From contig CAKSZU010000096.1 of NCBI GenBank assembly GCA_934526125.1, positions 1 to 5,977 of the forward strand: DNA of 5,977 bases, in the 5' to 3' direction. Positions within the stretch are counted from its first letter, which is position 1. Each line of letters begins with the position of its first letter. A program made the translations under genes and the position numbers. The DNA comes from an uncultured Faecalibacterium sp. Lineage in GTDB: Bacteria; Bacillota; Clostridia; Oscillospirales; Ruminococcaceae. Of this stretch, positions 1-5,116 are shown in pieces. The notes below the pieces were generated by a model. That model made no database searches and was not told where the DNA came from. It saw nothing but the letters and a program-made list of their open reading frames with translations.

Positions 1-1095
1 CTGGCCCAGATCGAAAAGCAGTTCGGCAAGGGTGCCGTGATGAAGCTGGGCGACAATGCCGCCATGCAGGTGGATGCCATTTCCACCGGCAGCCTGGGTC
101 TGGATCTGGCCCTGGGCGTGGGCGGTGTGCCCCGCGGCCGTATCATCGAAGTGTACGGCCCGGAATCCAGCGGTAAGACCACCCTGGCCCTGCACATCCT
201 GGCCGAAGCCCAGAAGAAGGGCGGCGAGGTGGCCTTCATCGACGTGGAACACGCGCTGGACCCCGTCTATGCCGAGGCCCTGGGTGTGGACATCAACAAC
301 CTGCTGGTCAGCCAGCCGGATACCGGTGAGCAGGCCATGGAGATCTGCGAGGCACTGGTGCGCTCCGGTGCCATCGACGCCATCGTGGTGGACTCGGTGG
401 CAGCCATGGTGCCCCGGGCCGAGATCGAGGGCGAGATGGGCGACAGCCATGTGGGCCTGCAGGCCCGTCTGATGAGCCAGGCCATGCGCAAGCTGACCAG
501 CGTCATCGGCAAGACCAACACCGTCTGCGTCTTCATCAACCAGCTGCGTGAGAAGGTGGGCGTCGTTTACGGCAACCCCGAAGTCACCACCGGCGGCCGC
601 GCCCTGAAGTATTATTCCTCGGTCCGGATCGACATCCGCCGCGTGGAGGGCCTGAAGGACTCTTCCGGCCAGTTCATCGGCAACCATACCCGCGCCAAGA
701 TCGTCAAGAACAAGGTGGCACCTCCGTTCCGTGAGGCCGAGTTCGATATCATGTTCGGCGAGGGCATCTCCAAGGTCAGCGAGCTGGTGGACCTGGGCGT
801 CAAGCTGGGCATCGTCCAGAAGAGCGGCGCATGGTTCAACTACGGCGACATCCGTCTGGGCCAGGGCCGCGACAATGCAAAGCAGTTCCTGCAGAACAAC
901 CCGGAGATCGCCAACGACATTGAGGGCCAGATCCGCGCCAATGCCGAGAAGCTCTATGCAGCTTCCCGCCGCCCGGCGGCAAAGAGCGCCCCGGCACCTG
1001 CCGGGGAGGATGCCCCTGCAGCGGCCAAGGAGCCGGTGGTCAAGGCTCCGGCCCGCAGCAGCGAGAGCGAACTGGATATCATGGTGGAGGAGTAA
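1..1095 (+). CDS. recA: Recombinase A, 5'-truncated by the window edge
   Basis: RecA binds single-stranded DNA as an ATP-dependent filament, performs homologous pairing and strand exchange, and activates LexA self-cleavage in the SOS response. The reading frame is open from base 1, and its first codons ([19 protein letters not shown]) match the conserved RecA N-terminal region. By comparison with E. coli RecA about 14 residues are missing, so the GTG at 37 is an internal valine and not the start. Counting window codons, the Walker A loop GPESSGKT is at 53-60, the Walker B strand IVVDS at about 128-132, and the DNA-binding L2 region after [11 protein letters not shown] at about 188-200. The last 40 or so residues are a low-complexity Ala/Pro/Lys linker ending in an acidic tail (SELDIMVEE), typical of the variable RecA C-terminus. 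It is the first visible gene of a probable recA-recX-rimO-pgsA run; its promoter lies outside the window, so SOS control cannot be judged. Identity is certain. Confidence 0.98.
   Translation: MAQIEKQFGKGAVMKLGDNAAMQVDAISTGSLGLDLALGVGGVPRGRIIEVYGPESSGKTTLALHILAEAQKKGGEVAFIDVEHALDPVYAEALGVDINNLLVSQPDTGEQAMEICEALVRSGAIDAIVVDSVAAMVPRAEIEGEMGDSHVGLQARLMSQAMRKLTSVIGKTNTVCVFINQLREKVGVVYGNPEVTTGGRALKYYSSVRIDIRRVEGLKDSSGQFIGNHTRAKIVKNKVAPPFREAEFDIMFGEGISKVSELVDLGVKLGIVQKSGAWFNYGDIRLGQGRDNAKQFLQNNPEIANDIEGQIRANAEKLYAASRRPAAKSAPAPAGEDAPAAAKEPVVKAPARSSESELDIMVEE
1086..1092 (+). promoter_or_regulatory. recX ribosome binding site inside the recA 3' end
   Basis: GGAGGAG is formed by the last sense codons of recA (Val-Glu-Glu) and is followed by the recA TAA and then at once by the recX ATG at 1096. 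The spacing of 3-5 nt is short but workable. The layout implies translational coupling: ribosomes finishing recA can restart on recX. It fixes 1096 as the recX start. Confidence 0.75.
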
Positions 1096-1608
1096 ATGGC
1101 CTTTTACAGCCGCAGCCGCCGCCCGCTGGCGGAGGAAGAAAAATCCACCGACACCGCCAAGGCCCGGGCACGGGCGCTGGAACTTCTGGCCGGGCAGGAG
1201 CTTTCCTCCGGGCAGCTGTATGAGCGGCTGAACCGCCGCTATGCCGGGCCGACCAGCGCCGCCGTGGTGGCCGAAATGGTGCAGCGGGAGTATCTCGACG
1301 ATGCCCGCTATGCCGAGGCCCGGGCCCACAGCCTGCTGACGGCCCGGAAAAGCCGCCGGGCTGCGGCGCAGGATCTGCGGCAGAAGGGCCTGACAGACAG
1401 TGAGATCCGGCAGGCGCTGGATGCCGTGTACGCCCCGGAAGAGGACGGAGAGGACCCGGAACTGGAAGCCGCCGCCGCCCTGGTGGAGAACCGCTACCGC
1501 AAAAAGCTGGAGCAGGGCCGCCGGGATCTGGTGGTGGCCGCCCTCCAGCGGCGCGGCTTTTCCTACGCTGTTGTCAAGGAAGCGATCCGCAGGATCGAAG
1601 AAGATTAA
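1096..1608 (+). CDS. recX: Regulatory protein RecX
   Basis: RecX is a small helical protein that binds RecA filaments and modulates, usually inhibits, their ATPase and strand-exchange activity. The product has 170 residues, within the usual family range. The basic N-terminus is followed by the first three-helix unit (ARALELLAGQELSSGQLYERL, about residues 24-45), the family signature region YLDDARYAEARAHSL (66-80) followed by the basic RKSRRAAAQDLRQKGL (84-99), and a last helical repeat (LVVAALQRRGFSYAVVKEAIRRIEE, 145-169). The acidic stretch EEDGEDPELE (115-124) is a linker. The gene starts directly after the recA stop, so the two should be co-translated, which fits a modulator kept in proportion to its target. 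The family diverges in sequence, but context and motifs together make the call safe. Confidence 0.93.
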   Translation: MAFYSRSRRPLAEEEKSTDTAKARARALELLAGQELSSGQLYERLNRRYAGPTSAAVVAEMVQREYLDDARYAEARAHSLLTARKSRRAAAQDLRQKGLTDSEIRQALDAVYAPEEDGEDPELEAAAALVENRYRKKLEQGRRDLVVAALQRRGFSYAVVKEAIRRIEED

Positions 1609-1639
1609 CCTCAGAGCAAGAAAGAGAGTATTCCCCGAT

Positions 1640-2965
1640 ATGAAAATTGCATGTATTTCCCTCGGCTGCCCCAAGAATCAGGTGGATCTGGACGTGATGG
1701 TCCACATCCTGCTGTCGGCCGGCCATGAGACGGTGGCGGATCTGAGCGAGGCGGACGTGATCCTCGTCAACACCTGCGGCTTCATCGAGAGCGCCAAGAC
1801 CGAGGCCATCGAGAACATTCTGGAAGCCTGCTCCTACAAGCAGCAGAACCCCGACCTGAAGGTCATCGTCACCGGCTGCCTGGCCGAGCGCTACCGCAGC
1901 CAGATCGAGGAGGAGATCCCCGAGGTGGATGCCGTTGTGGGCTGCGCCTCCAACAAGGCCATCGATACCATCGTGGCCCGCCTGTTCCACGGCGAGGACC
2001 ATCTGGAAAGTTACGGTGCCAAGAAGGACTTCCCGCTGGGCGGCAAGCGTGTCATCGGTACGCCGGCCCACTATGCGTACTTAAAGATCGCTGAGGGCTG
2101 CAACAACCGCTGCCACTACTGCGCCATCCCGGCCATCCGCGGCCCGCTGCACAGCCGCGATCTGGCCGACTGCGTGGCCGAGGCCCGCTGGCTGGCAGGG
2201 GAAGGCGTGAAGGAACTGATCATTGTGGCGCAGGACCCAACCGCCTACGGCGAGGACTGGGGCAAGCCCGGCAGCATCTGCGAGCTGCTGGACAAGCTGA
2301 ACAAGATCCCCGGCATCGAGTGGATCCGGATCATGTATGCCTATCCGGAGCGGATCAGCGATGAATTCATTGCCGCCATGAAGCGGAACGAGAAGGTCGT
2401 GCCCTATCTCGATCTGCCTATCCAGCACTGCAACGATACCATCCTGAAGAACATGAACCGCCGCTCCAACCGGGCCGAGCTGCTGGAGGTCATCGGCAAG
2501 CTGCGCCGGGAGATCCCGGGTATCACCCTGCGGACCACCCTGATCGCAGGTTTCCCCGGCGAGACCGAGGAGCAGTTCGAGGATCTGTGCAGCTTCGTCA
2601 AGGAAGTGCGGTTCGACCGCCTGGGCTGCTTTGCCTACTCCGCTGAGGAGAACACGGTGGCCGCCAAGATGGACGGCCAGCTGGACCAGGAGACCAAGGA
2701 CAAGCGCGCCGAGCTGGTGATGCAGATCCAGACCGGCATCATGGCCCAGAAGCAGGCGGAGAAGGTCGGCCAGACCGTCCGGGTGCTGTGCGACGGCATC
2801 GACGAGGAGAGCGGCCTGTATCTCTGCCGCACCACGGGCGATGCCCCCGAGGTGGACGGCAATGTCTGCGTTTCCAGCGAGGAGCCGCTCTATCCCGGCC
2901 AGTTCTATGACGTTCTGGTGGATGACAGCGACCTTTACGATCTGTATGGTACGGTCGCAAAATAA
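1640..2965 (+). CDS. rimO: Ribosomal protein S12 methylthiotransferase RimO
   Basis: RimO is a radical-SAM enzyme with two iron-sulfur clusters that adds a methylthio group to the beta-carbon of a conserved aspartate of ribosomal protein S12. The 441-residue product has the full family layout. The N-terminal MTTase domain (about 1-115) holds the three auxiliary-cluster cysteines C10 (SLGCPKNQ), C46 (VNTCGF) and C80 (VTGCLAERY). The radical-SAM domain (about 140-370) holds the CNNRCHYC motif (C154, C158, C161). The C-terminal TRAM domain (about 374-440) has DAPEVDG at 401-407, which favours RimO over the tRNA enzyme MiaB. The ATG at 1640 is chosen because homology begins there; the frame is open further upstream into recX, but that part is an overlap artefact. 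The RBS is weak: purine-rich AAGAAAGAGAG at 1618-1628, 11 nt from the ATG. The signature reads CPKNQVDLDVM where many RimO proteins have CPKNxVDSE, an apparently minor variation. The gene lies 31 nt after recX and 20 nt before pgsA. Confidence 0.96.
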   Translation: MKIACISLGCPKNQVDLDVMVHILLSAGHETVADLSEADVILVNTCGFIESAKTEAIENILEACSYKQQNPDLKVIVTGCLAERYRSQIEEEIPEVDAVVGCASNKAIDTIVARLFHGEDHLESYGAKKDFPLGGKRVIGTPAHYAYLKIAEGCNNRCHYCAIPAIRGPLHSRDLADCVAEARWLAGEGVKELIIVAQDPTAYGEDWGKPGSICELLDKLNKIPGIEWIRIMYAYPERISDEFIAAMKRNEKVVPYLDLPIQHCNDTILKNMNRRSNRAELLEVIGKLRREIPGITLRTTLIAGFPGETEEQFEDLCSFVKEVRFDRLGCFAYSAEENTVAAKMDGQLDQETKDKRAELVMQIQTGIMAQKQAEKVGQTVRVLCDGIDEESGLYLCRTTGDAPEVDGNVCVSSEEPLYPGQFYDVLVDDSDLYDLYGTVAK

Positions 2966-2971
2966 CAAAAT

Positions 2972-2977
2972 GGAGGG
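2972..2977 (+). promoter_or_regulatory. pgsA ribosome binding site that decides the start
   Basis: GGAGGG lies 8 nt before the ATG at 2986 but only 2 nt before the in-frame ATG at 2980. Normal spacing and the family N-terminus (MNLPNKLTLTRI) both favour 2986. Confidence 0.8.
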
Positions 2978-2985
2978 AAATGTCC

Positions 2986-3576
2986 ATGAATCTGCCCAAT
3001 AAACTTACCCTGACCCGCATCGTTCTGGTGCCGGTGTTCATGATCTTTGTCTCCCTGACCCAGGTCGGGACGGACAGTTTCCGCCCGGTCTGGTATCTGG
3101 TGGCAGGCATCGTCTTTGCCGCAGCCAGCATCACCGATTTTCTGGACGGTCATCTGGCCCGCAAGTGGCACATGGTCACGGATTTCGGCAAGTTTGCCGA
3201 CCCACTGGCCGACAAGCTGCTGACGACCGTTGCTTTCATCTACATGATGCGGGACGGCGTGTGCAGCCCGGTGGTGCTCTGCATCATCCTCGCCCGTGAG
3301 TTTGCGGTCTCCGGCCTGCGGATGATCGCAGCCGGCTCCAAGGACGGCAAGGTCATTGCGGCCAACATGTGGGGCAAGGTCAAGACTGTGCTGCAGATGC
3401 TGACCATCCTGTTCTACTACTTCAGCGTTTCGCTGCTGTGGGGCAATGCCGTGGTGGCTGCTGCGGACTGTGTGCTGATCTCCTATGCTCTGTGCTGGCT
3501 GGTGGCGGCGGCAACGGCCATCTCCGGCATCAAGTACCTGTGGGACAACCGCAGCTTCATCAACACCGCAAAATAA
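2986..3576 (+). CDS. pgsA: CDP-diacylglycerol--glycerol-3-phosphate 3-phosphatidyltransferase
   Basis: PgsA is an inner-membrane enzyme that transfers a phosphatidyl group from CDP-diacylglycerol to sn-glycerol 3-phosphate. The product, phosphatidylglycerophosphate, is the precursor of phosphatidylglycerol and cardiolipin. The product is 196 residues from the ATG at 2986 (198 from 2980), normal for the family. The CDP-alcohol phosphotransferase motif D-x2-D-G-x2-A-R-x8-G-x3-D-x3-D is complete: D51, D54, G55, A58, R59, G68, D72 and D76. The N-terminus MNLPNKLTLTRI is typical. Hydrophobic segments at about 10-28, 33-50, 79-110 and 129-186 account for the multi-pass topology. It closes the recA-recX-rimO-pgsA run and is followed 12 nt after its stop by a strong terminator. 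A phosphatidylserine-synthase-like relative is possible in principle but is not favoured by the N-terminus or the rimO neighbour. Confidence 0.94.
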   Translation: MNLPNKLTLTRIVLVPVFMIFVSLTQVGTDSFRPVWYLVAGIVFAAASITDFLDGHLARKWHMVTDFGKFADPLADKLLTTVAFIYMMRDGVCSPVVLCIILAREFAVSGLRMIAAGSKDGKVIAANMWGKVKTVLQMLTILFYYFSVSLLWGNAVVAAADCVLISYALCWLVAAATAISGIKYLWDNRSFINTAK

Positions 3577-3588
3577 GCAGATCTACCG

Positions 3589-3624
3589 GAAACGGGCGCG
3601 AAAACGCCCGTTTCTTTGATTTTT
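3589..3624 (+). terminator. Rho-independent terminator after pgsA
   Basis: The arms GAAACGGGCG (3589-3598) and CGCCCGTTTC (3605-3614) are perfectly complementary over 10 bp around the 6-nt loop CGAAAA. They are followed by the T-rich tract TTTGATTTTT (3615-3624). It begins 12 nt after the pgsA stop and should end the left-hand transcript. The reverse strand has no T-run next to the stem, so it works in one direction only. Confidence 0.9.
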
Positions 3625-3643
3625 GCTGCGAATAATACAGAAC

Positions 3644-3647
3644 GGAG
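3644..3647 (+). promoter_or_regulatory. Ribosome binding site deciding the start of the membrane protein gene
   Basis: GGAG (within CGGAGAAC) lies 8 nt before the ATG at 3656. The alternative in-frame TTG at 3623 falls in the terminator T-tract and has no RBS, so 3656 is preferred. Confidence 0.7.
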
Positions 3648-3655
3648 AACCTGAA

Positions 3656-4327
3656 ATGCTGAAAAAACTGTGGGAGGTCTGCCGCAGGGTGCTTTCCATC
3701 GTGCTGAATCTGGCCGTGGTACTGATGGAGCCGGTGGCCATCCGGATGAGCTGGGAAGCTGTGGGCAACCAGACCTTCACTTTTTATACCGAGAACTCCA
3801 ATGTCTTTTCGGCGGTGATCTGCCTGCTGGTGGTGCTGGCGCAGCTGCGGGATCTGGTCACCGGGCGGCCGCTGCCCCGCTGGGTCAAGACCCTGAAATT
3901 CATTGCGGCCTGCTGCCTGACCATGACCTTCCTGACGGTGGTGCTGGTGCTGGCACCCTACTATCCGGAGCAGGGGGGCGTGGTGTTCCTGCTGACCGAG
4001 AGTTCCATGCTCTACCACCACCTGCTGAACCCGCTGTGCGTCTTTGTCTCCTTTGTGTTCCTGGAGCGGGACCCGAAACTGCCTGCCCGCTGCATCCCGC
4101 TGGCGCTGGCGCCCACGGTGCTTTACGGTTCCGTGGCGCTCTGGGCCAACATCCGGCGGCTGATCGTGGGGCCGTATCCGTTTCTGATGGTCTATGAGCA
4201 GACACCGGCACAGAGTGTGCTGTGGTGTGCTGTGATCCTGGCCATGAACCTGTTCTGCGCCTGGCTGGTTTGGCGTTTGGGCGGCAACCGCCGCAAATGG
4301 GGAGCTGTGGGGTTGCAGTTTCGATAA
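3656..4327 (+). CDS. Six-helix integral membrane protein, Pr6Pr / AIG1-like (tentative)
   Basis: I do not recognise a named gene. The 223-residue product has about six predicted membrane helices (about 8-29, 47-67, 79-100, 108-136, 144-165, 186-207) joined by short loops, with positively charged ends (MLKKLWEVCRR; WRLGGNRRKW) and no signal peptide or soluble domain. Three motifs stand out: FTFYTENSN (41-49) before helix 2, MLYHHLLNP (118-126) inside helix 4, and LYGSVALWANIRRLIVGPYPFL (156-177) at the end of helix 5. Their order (Thr-containing motif, membrane His-Pro motif, YPFL motif) resembles the Pr6Pr / FAR-17a-AIG1 membrane protein superfamily, whose animal members AIG1 and ADTRP are lipid hydrolases using a conserved Thr and His. 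That link is from memory of motifs and is tentative; an enzymatic role is a further inference. No convincing promoter separates it from the terminator 32 nt upstream. Its codon use resembles that of the neighbours, which gives no sign of recent transfer. Confidence 0.75.
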   Translation: MLKKLWEVCRRVLSIVLNLAVVLMEPVAIRMSWEAVGNQTFTFYTENSNVFSAVICLLVVLAQLRDLVTGRPLPRWVKTLKFIAACCLTMTFLTVVLVLAPYYPEQGGVVFLLTESSMLYHHLLNPLCVFVSFVFLERDPKLPARCIPLALAPTVLYGSVALWANIRRLIVGPYPFLMVYEQTPAQSVLWCAVILAMNLFCAWLVWRLGGNRRKWGAVGLQFR

Positions 4328-4340
4328 GAAGTGTTGCAAT

Positions 4341-4525
4341 TCAGAGCAGGTTTGCCCCGCAGATGTCCTGGCTCCCCCTTTGGGGGCAATGACGACGACC
4401 GCCGCCAGTGGCGGATTGAGGGAGGAGTTGTTGGGGCAGCGGCCAGCAGGGCATGAGCGATAGCGGAAATGACCGCTGGGGGCCGCAACCCGATATGGCG
4501 AGCGTTAGCGAGACTGAGAGGGCAA
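4341..4525. repeat. Candidate dispersed intergenic repeat, non-coding and hairpin-rich
   Basis: This fills most of the 253-nt gap between two convergent genes and has no credible gene. It is a string of short hairpins: CCCCC-TTT-GGGGG (4374-4386), CCGCC-AGT-GGCGG (4402-4414), and AGCGG-AAATGA-CCGCT (4462-4477). The last sits between the outer arms GCGGCC (4439-4444) and GGCCGC (4481-4486). Near the right end is a direct repeat GCGAG-CGTTA-GCGAG (4498-4512). The text (GGCTCCCCCTTTGGGGG at one end, GGCGAGCGTTAGCGAGACTGAGAGGG at the other) resembles repeated intergenic sequence that I recall from Faecalibacterium-type genomes. That recognition is from memory, and copy number cannot be seen in one window. 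Boundaries are approximate. Confidence 0.5.
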
Positions 4526-4528
4526 CAA

Positions 4529-4566
4529 AAAACGCTGCCGCGGACAGGGTGCCGCGGCAGCGTTTT
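4529..4566. terminator. Bidirectional terminator between convergent genes
   Basis: The arms 4529-4543 and 4552-4566 are perfectly complementary over 15 bp (AAAACGCTGCCGCGG / CCGCGGCAGCGTTTT) around an 8-nt loop, ACAGGGTG. On the - strand the stem lies 14 nt past the mscL stop and runs into TTTTTTG (from 4532-4526), a classic terminator. On the + strand it ends in TTTTCATTTT and can stop transcripts coming from the membrane protein gene. Confidence 0.92.
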
Positions 4567-4580
4567 CATTTTACAGGGGA

Positions 4581-5033
4581 TCAGGCGTTGATCTCAGGGA
4601 AGCCCTCCAGCTTGGAGGTGCAGTGGGGGCAGCGGACGGCCTTGATGGCGATCTCGCTCTGGCAATAGGGGCAGATCTTGGTGGTGGGCTCCGCAGGGGC
4701 TTCCTCTACCTCCTTCTTGTTGAACACGGCGTTGAATGCCTTCAGCACCAGGAACAGCACAAAGGCAACGATCAGGAAATTGATGATCGCACTGATGAAC
4801 GAGCCGATCTTCAGATCGACATCGCCGATCTTGACGACCACTTCGGAGAAGTCGTTGTTGAAGAACAGACCGATCAGCGGATTGATGACATCGCCCACCA
4901 GAGAATTCACGATGGCGGTGAACGCCGAGCCGACGACCACACCGACGGCCATATCCAGCACATTGCCGCGTATGGCGAAAGCCTTGAACTCTTCAAGGAA
5001 TTTCTTGATACCCTTGATTTCTTTTTCTGCCAT
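4581..5033 (-). CDS. mscL: Large-conductance mechanosensitive channel with C-terminal zinc ribbon
   Basis: MscL is a homo-oligomeric cytoplasmic-membrane pore that opens under high membrane tension and releases solutes on osmotic downshock. The 150-residue product has the amphipathic N-terminal helix (KKFLEEFKAFAIRGN, 10-24), the glycine-rich pore helix TM1 (VLDMAVGVVVGSAFTAIVNSLVGDVINPL, 25-53), an outside loop (about 55-77) and TM2 (about 78-102). In place of the E. coli-type C-terminal helical bundle it has a charged, proline-containing linker (about 106-118) and a zinc ribbon with C121, C124, C135 and C138 (CPYC...CPHC). I recall the ribbon in other Firmicutes MscL proteins, so it is probably a lineage trait and not a recent fusion. 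The start at 5033 has the RBS AAGGAG (complement of 5042-5047) at 8 nt spacing. The gene has its own promoter and terminator. Confidence 0.96.
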   Translation of the reverse strand: MAEKEIKGIKKFLEEFKAFAIRGNVLDMAVGVVVGSAFTAIVNSLVGDVINPLIGLFFNNDFSEVVVKIGDVDLKIGSFISAIINFLIVAFVLFLVLKAFNAVFNKKEVEEAPAEPTTKICPYCQSEIAIKAVRCPHCTSKLEGFPEINA

Positions 5034-5082
5034 AATGATTGCTCCTTTTCACACTCGATGCGGGCAAATTTCGACTGCTTTT

Positions 5083-5111
5083 ATAATAATCGAAAACAGG
5101 AAGATTTTCAA
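5083..5111 (-). promoter_or_regulatory. Sigma-A-type promoter of mscL
   Basis: Read on the - strand, the -35 box TTGAAA (complement of 5106-5111; 5 of 6 consensus bases) and the -10 box TATTAT (complement of 5083-5088; 5 of 6) are separated by exactly 17 nt. This is an AT-rich island in GC-rich DNA. Transcription should start near 5076, giving a leader of about 40 nt before the mscL ATG. The -35 box lies only 5 bp past the stop codon of the upstream peptidase gene. No operator palindrome was seen around it. Confidence 0.75.
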
Positions 5112-5116
5112 GAGCC

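Noticed and set aside
37..39. GTG as the recA start
   Set aside because: Conserved RecA residues ([10 protein letters not shown]) are encoded upstream in the same frame, so the gene begins outside the window.
1400..1639. Upstream extension of the rimO frame
   Set aside because: It overlaps recX in another frame, gives an Arg/Pro/Trp-rich sequence without family similarity, and RimO homology begins exactly at the ATG at 1640.
1609..1639. Gap between recX and rimO examined for a promoter or riboswitch
   Set aside because: It is only 31 nt, with no -10/-35 pair or hairpin; it holds only the weak purine-rich RBS of rimO.
2081..2968. 295-codon - strand ORF antisense to rimO
   Set aside because: It is a mirror of the G/C third-position bias of rimO: biased Leu/Ala/Gly/His composition, no recognisable domain, no RBS.
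3608..3636. Possible promoter with AATAAT (3631-3636) as -10 box before the membrane protein gene
   Set aside because: No -35 match lies 16-18 nt upstream (CCGTTT or similar), and the predicted start near 3643 would fall right at the RBS.
3560..4339. 259-codon - strand ORF antisense to the membrane protein gene
   Set aside because: The Gln/His-rich composition (HQHHRQ and similar) is the expected shadow of CTG/GTG-rich membrane protein codons, and the frame crosses the pgsA terminator.
4192..4569. 125-codon - strand ORF through the intergenic repeat
   Set aside because: It begins in the terminator stem, lacks an RBS and a domain, and overlaps the 3' end of the membrane protein gene.
4453..4668. 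71-codon + strand ORF starting with MSDSGNDRWGPQPD
   Set aside because: It has no good RBS, runs through the repeat candidate, the 15-bp terminator stem and then antisense into mscL, and shows no domain. It is a chance frame; copies in other repeat units may be wrongly annotated as genes.
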